Below, in pieces: positions 17,605-25,638 of a DNA stretch of 64,000 bases. Numbering within the stretch: the first letter of the stretch is position 1; each line of letters begins with the position of its first letter. The DNA comes from Actinoplanes sp. M2I2. GTDB lineage: Bacteria > Actinomycetota > Actinomycetes > Mycobacteriales > Micromonosporaceae. The translations under genes were made by a program, and so were the position numbers. Location of the stretch: contig NZ_JALPVJ010000031.1 of NCBI RefSeq assembly GCF_023544445.1, forward strand, positions 27,513 to 91,512, in the 5' to 3' direction. Below the pieces are notes generated by a model. That model ran no database searches. It worked only from the letters and a program-made list of their open reading frames with translations, and was not told where the DNA came from.

Positions 17605-18327
17605 TCAGCGGGGATCGCGGCGCAGCGTGAGCAGGCCGATCGGCGATCGGGCCCGCAGCCAGTACCGATGTCGGGCGGTGGGCCAGATCGCCGGGGTGAG
17701 AACCGTGGCCCGGGGCAGTTCCTCGTCGGCCGTCCACGGGGTCAGGGCCGAGCCCACTCCGCCGGCGAGTTGCAGACGCAGGGGCGTGGTCCGCGGGGTC
17801 GAGACGGTCAGCGTGCCGATGCTGCCGGTGAGCACCAGCGGCACAGTGCCCACGGGCGCGGGCAGGCGCAGCTCGACCAGGCCGGAGGGCCCCACGACCA
17901 GCCGGGTGACCCGGCCCCGGTCGAGATCCAGGCGTTGTTCGCCGGCGCCGGCGGGCAGACGCAGATCCCAGCGAACCGCGCGGTTTAGCACGATCCGCAG
18001 CTCGTGAGCCCCGTCCGCGCCGGTCGGCCGCAGAGCCACCAGCACCGTCCCGCCCCGGCGGGTGACCGACGGCGCCAGCCCCGAGCGACCGGGCGTGGTG
18101 ATGCGGTAGAGCAGACCCGGGAGGGTGGCCAGCACGACGTGGATCCGCGAGGCCGCGTCGGGGACGATCAGACGAGCGCCGGTACGCCTCTGTAATGGGC
18201 CGGTAACGACGCGTTCACCCGGATCGGGTGCGCCGACCGGCACGGGTCTCTCACAACCCGTAATTGCCAGCGCGCTGACCAGCAGCAATGCCATAATTGA
18301 GCGGTGGCGACGCAACGCTGGGGGCAC
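17605..18327 (-). CDS. Putative lipoprotein of unknown function
   Basis: The 240-residue protein has a type II signal peptide: basic start (RRHRS), hydrophobic core MALLLVSALAI and lipobox ITGC, predicting a lipid-modified Cys near residue 25. The mature part is rich in beta-strand-like alternation (Val, Leu, Thr, Arg) with Gly turns, suggesting a beta-sandwich of the adhesin-like DUF4097 type, but I cannot confirm the family. A GTG start keeps the basic n-region. It is divergent from a small membrane-protein gene, 25 bases apart. Confidence 0.75.
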   Translation of the reverse strand: MPPALRRHRSIMALLLVSALAITGCERPVPVGAPDPGERVVTGPLQRRTGARLIVPDAASRIHVVLATLPGLLYRITTPGRSGLAPSVTRRGGTVLVALRPTGADGAHELRIVLNRAVRWDLRLPAGAGEQRLDLDRGRVTRLVVGPSGLVELRLPAPVGTVPLVLTGSIGTLTVSTPRTTPLRLQLAGGVGSALTPWTADEELPRATVLTPAIWPTARHRYWLRARSPIGLLTLRRDPR

Positions 18328-18352
18328 GATCGGACAACGGAGAATCGGCCGA

Positions 18353-18601
18353 ATGGGTGACGGCGATCCGCCCGATGCGCGCCAGACTGTCCGAATGCGT
18401 TCTGCCGGTTTCCTCTCCGAGCGTCAGCGTCGTCTCGCTTGGGTGGGCTTCATGCTCGCCGCATTTCAGGCTCCGCTGGCCGCGAAGCTGATCGATGACG
18501 CCTCCTGGCTTTTCGCCGTGGTCGTGGCCATGGTCGTCGCTACCGTGATCCTCGCCGACGACGCCCAGCGCCGCCGCCCGGCCCAGGTCGAGATGGAATA
18601 A
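18353..18601 (+). CDS. Small membrane protein
   Basis: The 82-residue protein has a charged N-terminus (1-28), two closely spaced hydrophobic stretches (about 29-45 and 50-66) and a basic tail (RRRPAQVEME), so it is probably a two-span hairpin in the membrane. GGAGA lies upstream of the ATG. It converges on the next minus-strand gene with 6 bases between. The family is not recognised. Confidence 0.6.
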   Translation: MGDGDPPDARQTVRMRSAGFLSERQRRLAWVGFMLAAFQAPLAAKLIDDASWLFAVVVAMVVATVILADDAQRRRPAQVEME

Positions 18602-18607
18602 CGGCTC

Positions 18608-19018
18608 TCAGCGCGCTTCATGCCCGGCCTTGCCGTGGGTGCGGCGCCGTTCCTTGAGCTCGGCCTCGAAAAGGTGCCGCCGGCCCCCCGCCAGCTCGTC
18701 GCGGGCCGCGCGCTCGACCGTACGGAACTCGGTCCAGTAGGTGTCGTCGTACTCCTCGATGATCTGGAACGTCCAGTGGCCCGGGATGACGTTGCGCCCG
18801 ATCAGGTCCTGCTGGATCCGATCGGCCAGGGCGTCGTGACCGGCCTTGCGGAACAGCGCGACGGCCTCGTCCAGCTCGAAATCGGCCTTGCCGGTGAGCT
18901 GGTGGAACGAGTGCAGATGGCCGCGGGCGCGGTCCGTGGTCTCCAGGGCCGAGCTGAGCTTGCCCAGGGCCTCCACGGTCGTGTCGTCCATCCCCGCCGG
19001 TCGCTGGTGGTCGGTCAT
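18608..19018 (-). CDS. Conserved hypothetical protein, helical
   Basis: The 136-residue, highly charged and helical protein begins MTDHQRPAGMDDTTVEALG. It contains the segment LHSFHQLTGKADFELDEAVALFRKAGHDALADRIQQDL, which looks like a conserved core of a four-helix protein that actinobacteria carry, and a basic C-terminus. It has no signal peptide. An upstream TTG start would add 11 residues; I prefer the ATG. Function unknown. Confidence 0.7.
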   Translation of the reverse strand: MTDHQRPAGMDDTTVEALGKLSSALETTDRARGHLHSFHQLTGKADFELDEAVALFRKAGHDALADRIQQDLIGRNVIPGHWTFQIIEEYDDTYWTEFRTVERAARDELAGGRRHLFEAELKERRRTHGKAGHEAR

Positions 19019-19110
19019 GACGGCCTGTTTTCCCCGTTCTTCGAGCTTCAACCGAGCTGCACCTGTGCGAAGAACCGTTGGCTACCCCGGGCTCCTTAAC
19101 GTTTCTTCTC

Positions 19111-19467
19111 ATGAATGGCCTGTTCAGCGGCGCTGCCGCCCGCGCTGCCCACCGCTCCGCCCACGCCAGCCTCGCCGAGCTGCACGACACCGTCGGTGCC
19201 GGCGGCCTGGAGGCGGCCGACACCAACCCCGGCCTGATGGCCCTGATCGACCAGCACGCCGCGGGCATCCGCGACAGCCTGTCGGTGGACGTCCGCCCGC
19301 TCACCGCGGTGCTGCTCGCCGCGTACGCCGAGGGCGTGCGCGACGCCGCCTTCACGCACGGCTGGCGCCCGCCGGCCGACGAGATCGACTGGACCGCGAA
19401 CGACTGGGTGCTGCGCCGCCTGCTGGCGGTCTGCGTCCTCGCCCGGGCCTTGCCCCAGCCGGCCTGA
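19111..19467 (+). CDS. DUF6401-like small protein
   Basis: The 118-residue protein carries the pattern HASLAELHDTVGAGGLEAADTNPGL, then LIDQHAAGIRDSL and AAYAEGVRDAA-HGWRP. To my memory this is the layout of the actinobacterial DUF6401 family, which has been linked to natural-product loci, but that name should be checked. The ATG directly starts MNGLFSGAAARAAHRSA. A perfect 15-bp-stem hairpin follows 34 bases after the stop. Confidence 0.65.
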   Translation: MNGLFSGAAARAAHRSAHASLAELHDTVGAGGLEAADTNPGLMALIDQHAAGIRDSLSVDVRPLTAVLLAAYAEGVRDAAFTHGWRPPADEIDWTANDWVLRRLLAVCVLARALPQPA

Positions 19468-19501
19468 CCGTCCCGCTTCCCCGCTGATCGACCCTTCATT
19501 C

Positions 19502-19537
19502 GAAGGCCGGCACCGAGTTCCTTCGGTGCCGGCCTTC
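19502..19537 (+). terminator. Hairpin terminator
   Basis: GAAGGCCGGCACCGA and TCGGTGCCGGCCTTC form a perfect 15-bp stem around gttcct. It lies between the stops of two convergent genes and may work for both. Confidence 0.8.
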
Positions 19538-19551
19538 CTCATGTCCGCTGT

Positions 19552-19614
19552 CTTACCTGTTGTCGGGCTTACTTGTCGCGGCCGGGCTTACTTGTCGTCG
19601 GCCTTACTTGTCGT
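19552..19614. repeat. Four short repeats of a gene end, each with its TAA stop
   Basis: On the minus strand the end of the channel gene (GACAAGTAAG) is followed by three more near copies, ending CAAGTAAG, CAAGTAAG and CAGGTAAG, at 16-19 base spacing (plus-strand cttacttgtcg at 19604, 19588 and 19569, and a variant at 19552). Each copy carries the TAA. Confidence 0.75.
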
Positions 19615-20653
19615 CGTCGTCGGGCGGGAGGGCCCGGGTGCTCTCGATCTCCTCGGCGCCGCGCCCGATGACCAGGGTGTCGTTCGGGCCCGGGTCGACG
19701 ACGGCGGTGTCGCCGGGCGCGGGGCGGGCCGCCTGCCGCGGGGCGATCACCTGCGTCTCGTCGACCCCCGCGGCCGGCGCCGCCTGCGTCGGCGTGGTCG
19801 CCCAGCTCGGCGCGGCCCCGTTCCCGTTCCCGCTCCCGGTCCCGCTCCCGCTCCCGGTCCCGCTCCCGCTCCCGCTCCCGGTCCCGGTCCCGGTCCCGGT
19901 CCCGTACGAGATGACCTGGGTCGCCCCCGGGTCGGGCGGCGAGCCGGCGGACCGGGCGGCGGTATAGGCGCCGACGTGCTCGCGGATCACCGCCGACTCC
20001 GCGTCCGCGCGCTCCAGCCACGTCTCCCAGCGCCGCTGCATGGGCCGGATCAGGCCGCCGCCGACGCCCACGACGACCACACCGGCCACGGTGGCCAGCA
20101 CCGTGATCAGCAGCGGCCGCGTCACCGAGGTGGCGATCCGCAACTGGTCGAGCGCGGCCACCACGCCCAGCGCGACGATCACGACCGAGACGACCCGGCC
20201 CACCGACCGGCCGTAGGACAACCCGCCGAGGGCCCCGGCGACCAGGTCCTCGGCGGCCCGGGCGACTGCCGCCGCGACGATCATCAGCACGATCGCCACG
20301 AAGAGCCGCGGCAGCCACCCGAGCACGTCTTCGAGCAGGTCGCTGACCGGGTTCGGGCCCCACACCCCGAACGCCAGCTGCAGCGTGAGCAGCAGCACGC
20401 CGGCGAAGGCCAGCTTTCCGCCCAGCTCAGCCGGGCCGGCGCGGCCGGCGCCGAACCAGCGGCCGGCGGCGCTGCGCTCGACCACCCGGTCGAGGCCGGC
20501 CCGGCGCAACCCGCGGGACACCGCCGTCCGCAGGAGCCGCGCGACCAGATAGCCGATCAGCAGGATGCCGGCGAAGACCAGCGCGGTGGGCACGGTCAGC
20601 ACCACCGAACGCCATATGTCGCTGAGCCCCCGGCTCAGCCCGTCCCCGGTCAT
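19604..20653 (-). CDS. MscS-like/TM-helix-repeat membrane protein with Gly-Thr/Gly-Ser linker
   Basis: The 349-residue protein has four or five membrane spans in residues 1-215: one near 20-40, one near 80-97, one near 110-135 and a pair near 160-205. The repeated pattern LFVAIVLMIVAAAVARAAEDLVAGAL is the conserved TM helix repeat of small-conductance mechanosensitive-channel relatives. The cytoplasmic tail has a striking alternating Gly-Thr/Gly-Ser/Gly-Asn linker of about 30 residues, then a Pro/Ala region and an acidic end (PPDDDDK). The ATG follows CAGGGAG. Ion conduction is inferred from family only. Confidence 0.8.
   Translation of the reverse strand: MTGDGLSRGLSDIWRSVVLTVPTALVFAGILLIGYLVARLLRTAVSRGLRRAGLDRVVERSAAGRWFGAGRAGPAELGGKLAFAGVLLLTLQLAFGVWGPNPVSDLLEDVLGWLPRLFVAIVLMIVAAAVARAAEDLVAGALGGLSYGRSVGRVVSVVIVALGVVAALDQLRIATSVTRPLLITVLATVAGVVVVGVGGGLIRPMQRRWETWLERADAESAVIREHVGAYTAARSAGSPPDPGATQVISYGTGTGTGTGSGSGSGTGSGSGTGSGNGNGAAPSWATTPTQAAPAAGVDETQVIAPRQAARPAPGDTAVVDPGPNDTLVIGRGAEEIESTRALPPDDDDK
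19819..19906. repeat. Hexanucleotide repeat coding for (Gly-Thr/Gly-Ser)n
   Basis: Imperfect tandem hexamers cccggt and cccgct alternate in blocks on the plus strand. On the coding strand they give alternating Gly with Thr, Ser or Asn over about 28 residues. The repeat lies inside the channel gene and keeps its frame, so length changes by whole hexamers would only lengthen or shorten the linker. Confidence 0.85.
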
Positions 20654-20822
20654 CGCGCACTCCCTGCTGCCGGCCGGGCGGCATCCTGCCGACCCGTGGT
20701 GACCACAGAACGCAACGACCGAGGCCGGAGCCCGACGGTTGATTGGCGTTCTCGTCACACGACCGCAACCACCGGCGGCGTCCCGATCGGTCGCCGGTCG
20801 CGGGCCGGGGAGAGCCGATCGG

Positions 20823-21152
20823 TCAGTCGCGGGGCGCGGGGCTGAGCCGGGCCGGGTCGGCGGCGGCGGCCGGAATGCCGGCCCGCCCGAGCAGCGACGG
20901 AGGGCCCGGCGGTTCCGCGGCGAGGGAGGGCGACGCGGCGGCCGGGGGCCCGGGAACGGCTTCCGGCGCGGTGGCGCCCAGAGCCGGACGCACCGCGGCA
21001 TAGCCGGCGGCCCCGGTGAGGACGGCCGCGAGCGCGAGGACGGTCAGGGCGGCAGCGTCCCGGCGGCGCCGGGCCAGCGGGCTGTGCGCGATCGGTGACC
21101 GCATCGCGGACAGGTCGATCACCGGCTCGGAGAAGGGCTCGCGCTGGGACAT
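20823..21152 (-). CDS. Single-span membrane protein of unknown function
   Basis: The 109-residue protein has a hydrophilic N-terminus (1-28), a basic RRRR stop, one transmembrane helix (about 33-55) and an extracytoplasmic Ala/Pro-rich tail. This is an N-in, C-out topology. It lies upstream of the channel gene on the same strand, but 169 bases apart. An imperfect duplicate of its last codons follows its stop (20783-20810 resembles 20816-20841). Confidence 0.55.
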   Translation of the reverse strand: MSQREPFSEPVIDLSAMRSPIAHSPLARRRRDAAALTVLALAAVLTGAAGYAAVRPALGATAPEAVPGPPAAASPSLAAEPPGPPSLLGRAGIPAAAADPARLSPAPRD

Positions 21153-21303
21153 CGGGCGACTCTAAGTGACGCCCAGCCGTCCTGGCCAGCTCAGGAGAGC
21201 GAGCTGACACTACGCATAGTGAGATCACAACGAGAACGTACGAGAGGGATCAGGGGGTCGTACCGTCAAGAATCGGACGGTCGGCCGGTGCGGCATCGTC
21301 CGA

Positions 21304-23493
21304 ATGGCCGAGCCGGGCTACTCTTTGGTCATGGCCGGGACGGGTGGGGTGAGCCCCTCAGTGATGCCCGCTTTGCCCGCGCAGCCTGCCGCCGCCGGGT
21401 CGGGCCGGGTGAGTTGCGCCGATCTCGTGCACGGACGCGACTGGAGCGACACCGAGCTCGGCCCCCGCGACCACTGGGATCCGGCCGTCGCCGCCACCAT
21501 CGAGCTCGTTCTCGCGTCGCCGATGCCGATGGCCTACAGCCACGGCGCCGGCTTCCTGCTGATCTACAACGACGCGTACGCGGATCTGTTCGGCACCCTG
21601 CACCCGGCCGCGCTGGGCCGGCCCGCGGCCGAGGTGTTCGGCGACCTGTGGGAGTCGCGCGGCCTGGGCGGCGTGGTCGAGGAGGTCTACCGCAGCGGCC
21701 GGCCGTTCCTCGAGGCCGAGACCCAGCTGACCGTCGCGCGGGGCCAGCACGGCCGGCCCGAGCAGGCGTTCTTCACCCGCGGTCACTCGGTGGTCCGCGA
21801 CGTGCGCGGCGAGGTGGCCGGGGTGCTGACCGTCGCCGCCGAGACCACCCAGGTGACCCGCCGCCTGCAGAACCTGGGCGACCTGACGTCGCGCCTGGCC
21901 GGCGCGCTGACCGTCGACGACGTGGCCCGGGTCGTCCTGGGCTACGCGATGACCTCCTTCGACGTCGACCACTGCGCCTTCGCGGTCGACGACGGCGGGG
22001 CCTACCGCTACGTCCGCCGCATCCGGGGCGAGATGCTCGACGAGGCCGACGAACGCCTGCCCCCGGTGTGGAAAAGGGTGCCCAACGACCAGCGGGCTCC
22101 GATCGTGGCCGCCGCGCAGACCGGGACGGCCACGTTCGTGGCCGATGGCGAGCCGTTGCTGGAGCTGGCCTCCGACCGGCACGAGCGGCGGATCCGGGCC
22201 CTGGCCGCGCTGCCGTTGCGCACGCCCCTGCTGACCGGCGCGCTGACGATCGGCTATCGCGAGGCCCACCGCTGGCTGCCGGCCGAGCGGGCGCTGCTGG
22301 ACGCGGCCGCCCAGCTGGTCGCCCAGGCGGCCGAGCGGGCCCGCCGGTTCGAGGCCCAGCACGGCACGGCCCAGCTTCTGCAGCGCAGCATGCTGCCCGA
22401 GCACCTGCCCGAGCTTGAAACGTTCCGGATAGCCGCCCGCTACGACGTGGGCGTCGACGGCAACGCGGCCGGCGGCGACTTCTACGACGCTTTCCGGCTG
22501 CTCGACGGGCGCCTGGCCATGGTGCTGGGCGACGTGGCCGGGCACGATGTGCGCGCGGCCGCGGTGATGGGCCAGGTGCGGGCCGCGCTGCGGGCGATGG
22601 CGCTGACCGATCCGGCCCCGCCCAGCGTGCTGGCGGGTCTCGACCGGCTGGTCGGGTCGCTCGGCGCCGAGTCGCGCAACGAGGAGATCTTCGTGACCGT
22701 CGTCTACGGGGTGCTCGACCCGGCCGACGGCACGATCACGATGGCCAGCGCCGGGCATCCGCCGCCGGTGCTGCGCCGCACCGGGCACGGCGGCGAGCCG
22801 CCCACGGCCGAGCTGGTCAAGGTGCCGCCGGGCGCCCCGCTGGGACTGGGCGGGCGCTGGCAGACCGGTCAGGTGCGGCTCGAGCCGGGCGACACGATCC
22901 TGCTGTTCAGCGACGGTGTCGTGGAACGACGCGGTCACGCTCTCACCGAGGGCCTGGACGCGCTGGTGGCGGCGGCGGCCGGGGCGGCCGGTGGCGACCC
23001 GCGCAACCTGTGCGCGCTGGCGACGTCCGCGGTGGCCGGCTCGACCGACGACGACGTCGCCGTGCTCGCGGTCGAGCACGCGGTGGCGATGAGCCGGTCG
23101 GACACGATGCTGGTGCCGGCCGAGCCGACAGGGCCGAGTCGCGTACGCCAGTGGATGACCACCCGCCTGCGGGAGTGGTCGGTGCCCGAGCCGGTCATCG
23201 GCGCGGCCATCCTGTGCACGAGTGAGCTGACCACGAACGCGCTGCTGCACGCGGGCACGCCGGCGCGGGTCCACATCGACCTCAATGCCGAGCGGCTGCT
23301 GGTCTCGGTGGCCGACGAGGGCACCCGGGGCAGCGTGATCCGCGCGCACGCCGACACGATGAGCAGTCGCGGCCGGGGGCTCGGCCTGATCGAGGAGCTG
23401 AGCGACTCGTGGGGCACCGACCCGAGCGTGCGGGGCACCACGGTGTGGTTCGAGATGCTCATTCCGCACACCACGGCCGATCGACCGTCGTGA
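21304..23493 (+). CDS. PAS-GAF-SpoIIE (PP2C) phosphatase with C-terminal HATPase kinase domain
   Basis: The 729-residue protein has an N-terminal PAS-like domain (about 45-185, with GAGFLLIYNDAYADLFG), a GAF domain (about 195-350), a SpoIIE/PP2C phosphatase domain (about 365-590, with AAGGDFYDAFRL, LGDVAGHD and LLFSDGVVERRG metal motifs) and a C-terminal anti-sigma-factor-like HATPase (about 605-725, with TSELTTNALLHA and GRGLGLIEELSDSWG). Such proteins control partner-switching: they dephosphorylate an anti-anti-sigma factor, and the HATPase part may itself bind a sigma factor or phosphorylate an antagonist. No sigma, STAS or RsbW gene is adjacent. The ATG at 21304 is used; an internal ATG at 21331 is possible. 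Confidence 0.9.
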   Translation: MAEPGYSLVMAGTGGVSPSVMPALPAQPAAAGSGRVSCADLVHGRDWSDTELGPRDHWDPAVAATIELVLASPMPMAYSHGAGFLLIYNDAYADLFGTLHPAALGRPAAEVFGDLWESRGLGGVVEEVYRSGRPFLEAETQLTVARGQHGRPEQAFFTRGHSVVRDVRGEVAGVLTVAAETTQVTRRLQNLGDLTSRLAGALTVDDVARVVLGYAMTSFDVDHCAFAVDDGGAYRYVRRIRGEMLDEADERLPPVWKRVPNDQRAPIVAAAQTGTATFVADGEPLLELASDRHERRIRALAALPLRTPLLTGALTIGYREAHRWLPAERALLDAAAQLVAQAAERARRFEAQHGTAQLLQRSMLPEHLPELETFRIAARYDVGVDGNAAGGDFYDAFRLLDGRLAMVLGDVAGHDVRAAAVMGQVRAALRAMALTDPAPPSVLAGLDRLVGSLGAESRNEEIFVTVVYGVLDPADGTITMASAGHPPPVLRRTGHGGEPPTAELVKVPPGAPLGLGGRWQTGQVRLEPGDTILLFSDGVVERRGHALTEGLDALVAAAAGAAGGDPRNLCALATSAVAGSTDDDVAVLAVEHAVAMSRSDTMLVPAEPTGPSRVRQWMTTRLREWSVPEPVIGAAILCTSELTTNALLHAGTPARVHIDLNAERLLVSVADEGTRGSVIRAHADTMSSRGRGLGLIEELSDSWGTDPSVRGTTVWFEMLIPHTTADRPS

Positions 23494-23680
23494 CTGGACG
23501 CGCTCCCACGACAGGCAACTTGCCGAACCGTTAACGCTCGCGTGACACCTAACCTACAGGCAGTCACTTTAGGTAGCGGAAAGCCATTCCAAACCGGACA
23601 TTGAACCCCCAGGTAGTGACGGCGCGTATAGATTGCCGTAGAGTCGTCGTCATTCGGGGACGTCCACGTTGGAGTGCTAT

Positions 23681-24451
23681 ATGCGGATCAGGGGCTTTGC
23701 GCCGTCGACTCCCTGCTGGGTGGAGCTGACGACATCGGACCGGGACGACGCGGCCGGTTTCTATGCCGGGCTCTTCGGCTGGCAGGTCGAGGGTGATCGA
23801 TTCCTGCTGGACGGCAAGGCGGTGGCCGGCATCGGCCGCACCCGCCCCGAGCAGCCGCCGGGATGGCTCACCTATCTGGCCGCGCCCGACCTGGCGGCGA
23901 CCGTCGAGCGGGTGACCCAGGCGCACGGCCGGCAGCTGACCTGGCCGGAGGAACGGCACGGCGCCTGCACGGCGATCGTGTCCGACACCAACGGCGCGGT
24001 CTTCGGCCTGTGGCAGGCGGCCGGGTTCGCCGGCGCCCAGCTGCGCGGCGAGCCGGGCACGATGGAGTGGTCCGACCTGCTGGCCGGCGACGTGTCCGCG
24101 GCGACCTCCTTCTACGGCTCGGTCTTCGGCTGGACGCTGACCCACGAGTTCGGCAGCGGCGAGTGGCTGAGCGAGGCCCACGATTCCGTGGCCGGCCTGA
24201 TCACCGGGCGCTACGACGCCCGCTGGCAGCCGTCGTTCCAGGTCGCCGACACCTCCGAGACGATCGACCGGTGCGCCGGGCTGGGCGGCCGGGTCGTCGC
24301 CGGGCCGGTCGAGATGGGCCTGGGCAGCTACGTCGAGATGCTCGACCCGCATGGCGCCCCGTTCGCGGTGACGGCGCCGGTGCATCGCCCGGTCGAGTTG
24401 AATGTCGCCTACAACGACATCATCGGCATGGAGTTGACCTACGGCGGGTAG
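23681..24451 (+). CDS. Two-domain VOC-family protein (CFP30B-like)
   Basis: The 256-residue protein carries two VOC domains. The first (about 5-115) opens with PCWVELTTSDRDDAAGFYAGLFGW and the second (about 125-245) with TMEWSDLLAGDVSAATSFYGSVFGW. This tandem arrangement matches the actinobacterial CFP30B/glyoxalase-like group, whose enzymatic activity is mostly unproven. ATG with ttggag upstream sets the start. The 187-base leader contains no feature I can name with confidence. Confidence 0.88.
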   Translation: MRIRGFAPSTPCWVELTTSDRDDAAGFYAGLFGWQVEGDRFLLDGKAVAGIGRTRPEQPPGWLTYLAAPDLAATVERVTQAHGRQLTWPEERHGACTAIVSDTNGAVFGLWQAAGFAGAQLRGEPGTMEWSDLLAGDVSAATSFYGSVFGWTLTHEFGSGEWLSEAHDSVAGLITGRYDARWQPSFQVADTSETIDRCAGLGGRVVAGPVEMGLGSYVEMLDPHGAPFAVTAPVHRPVELNVAYNDIIGMELTYGG

Positions 24452-24503
24452 AGGAACAGGTGTTCGAACATCGAAGCCTGATCACCACCGGAGGCATGCC
24501 GTC

Positions 24504-24698
24504 ATGACCGACCAGTCGAACGCCGAGAAGGACCCGTCGGACTGGGTGACCGGTGACGAACCGGCAACCGGCGCCCAGGAGTCGTACCTGCACACCTTGG
24601 CCGGCGAGGCCAAGGAGGAATTGCCGGACGACCTGACCAAGGCCGAGGCGTCGCAGAAGATCGACGAACTGCAGCAGAAGACCGGCCGCGGTCAGTGA
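24504..24698 (+). CDS. DUF3072 family small protein
   Basis: The 64-residue protein has the DUF3072 core: PATGAQESYLHTLAGEA, then LTKAEASQKIDELQQKTGRG. The family is small, soluble and of unknown function, common in actinobacteria and proteobacteria. The core sequence resembles part of the SAP/lipid-A-modifying-like helix-loop fold, but I make no functional claim. The best hairpin terminator of the window follows 8 bases after the stop. Confidence 0.88.
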   Translation: MTDQSNAEKDPSDWVTGDEPATGAQESYLHTLAGEAKEELPDDLTKAEASQKIDELQQKTGRGQ

Positions 24699-24705
24699 TC
24701 TCCCG

Positions 24706-24742
24706 GAAAGCCGGCCCCCCGACGGGGCCGGCTTTCTTTTTT
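24706..24742 (+). terminator. Intrinsic terminator with T-tract
   Basis: A perfect 13-bp stem (GAAAGCCGGCCCC with GGGGCCGGCTTTC) around loop ccgac is followed by six T. This is a canonical rho-independent terminator and isolates the DUF3072 gene from the HTH/Clp-N operon downstream. Confidence 0.93.
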
Positions 24743-24751
24743 GCCTCGTGT

Positions 24752-24795
24752 GTCAACTCGGGTTGACGACAGACGGTCCGTCAACGTACGTTGAC
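24752..24795 (+). promoter_or_regulatory. Twin operators GTCAAC-N4-GTTGAC over the HTH/Clp-N promoter
   Basis: Two perfect inverted repeats, GTCAAC-tcgg-GTTGAC (24752-24767) and GTCAAC-gtac-GTTGAC (24780-24795), lie 28 bases apart centre to centre. The first contains TTGACG, a good -35; the second contains TACGTT, a TAnnnT -10, 18 bases downstream. Transcription would then start at or next to the ATG at 24799, giving a leaderless mRNA. A repressor bound at both sites would cover the whole promoter. The small HTH protein encoded next is the obvious candidate. Confidence 0.75.
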
Positions 24796-24798
24796 AGC

Positions 24799-25035
24799 AT
24801 GACCGAAGCAACCGATCTCGCCGCGGCGGCGAGCAGTGCCGACCCCCGGGTCGGCCTGCGCGCGGTGGTGGCCCTGCGCCGCCTGCTCGAGGGTCTCGAG
24901 CACCTGCAGGTGGCCAACGCCCGCCGCAAGGGCTGGTCCTGGCAGGAGATCGCCGACGCGCTCGAGGTGACCCGCCAGGGCGTGCACAAGAAGCACGCCC
25001 GCCTGATGCCGGCGCCCGACCCCCGGGAGGACTGA
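24799..25035 (+). CDS. Small helix-turn-helix protein, partner of Clp-N protein
   Basis: The 78-residue protein has a short helical N-terminus (LAAAASSADPRVGLRAVVALRRLLEGLE) and a C-terminal HTH, RRKGWSWQEIADALEVTRQGVHKKHARL. It resembles the small sigma-70 region 4-like/homeodomain-like proteins that precede Clp-N genes in many actinobacteria. It is separated from the Clp-N gene by 2 bases, so they form one operon. The paired palindromes directly upstream suggest negative autoregulation. Confidence 0.85.
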   Translation: MTEATDLAAAASSADPRVGLRAVVALRRLLEGLEHLQVANARRKGWSWQEIADALEVTRQGVHKKHARLMPAPDPRED

Positions 25036-25037
25036 AG

Positions 25038-25637
25038 ATGTTCGAGCGATTCACCGCCGAGGCGCGCGCCGTCGTGACCAACGCCCAGATCGAGGCCCGC
25101 TCCCTGCACCACGATCACATCGGCACCGAGCACGTGCTGCTCGCGCTGCTGACCGACCCGGCCGGCCCGGTCGCCCGGTCGACCGGCCTGGACGCGGACA
25201 CCGTCCGGGCCGACATCCTGCAGCGGATCGGCGGCCACACGCAGGACGGCCCGGTGGTCAGCGACGCCGACGCCGAGGACGCGGCCGCGCTCAAGGCGAT
25301 CGGCATCGACCTGGCCGCCGTGCGCGAGGCGATCGAGGCCAACTTCGGCGCCGGGGCGTTGCGCCTGCCCCGCCCGGCGAAGAAGCGGGGCCTGTTCAGC
25401 AAGATCTACGCCGGCAGCAACCACATCCCGTTCACCAACCGCAACAAGAAGGTGCTCGAGTTGTCGCTGCGCGAGGCCCTCCGGCTCAAGCAGAAGTTCA
25501 TCGCGCCCGAGCACATCATGCTCGGCCTGCTGCGCGAGGGGCACGGCCTGGCCATGCTCATCATGGCCGACCGGGGCGTCGACTTCGACCGCGTCCGGGC
25601 CGACCTGGAACGCTCGGTGGGCGCGACCGCCGCCTGA
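25038..25637 (+). CDS. Clp N-terminal-domain protein (ClpC-N-like, no ATPase)
   Basis: The 199-residue protein has two Clp-N repeats: FTAEARAVVTNAQIEARSLHHDHIGTEHVLLALL at about 5-38 and FTNRNKKVLELSLREALRLKQKFIAPEHIMLGLL at about 131-164, joined by a variable linker. It lacks AAA+ domains. Proteins of this type resemble the adaptor- or substrate-binding N domain of ClpC and could sequester substrates or adaptors, but the role is unproven. It is co-transcribed with the HTH gene. ATG follows GGAGGACTGAAG. Confidence 0.9.
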   Translation: MFERFTAEARAVVTNAQIEARSLHHDHIGTEHVLLALLTDPAGPVARSTGLDADTVRADILQRIGGHTQDGPVVSDADAEDAAALKAIGIDLAAVREAIEANFGAGALRLPRPAKKRGLFSKIYAGSNHIPFTNRNKKVLELSLREALRLKQKFIAPEHIMLGLLREGHGLAMLIMADRGVDFDRVRADLERSVGATAA

Positions 25638-25638
25638 C

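Noticed and set aside
19604..19621. DDDDK at the channel C-terminus as a protease processing site
   Set aside because: It arises from a GAC repeat next to the stop; there is no reason to think it is processed in bacteria.
23595..23635. Candidate promoter ttgaac ... tatagat upstream of the two-domain VOC gene
   Set aside because: The spacing (about 20 bases) is too long for a standard promoter and the -35 match is weak.
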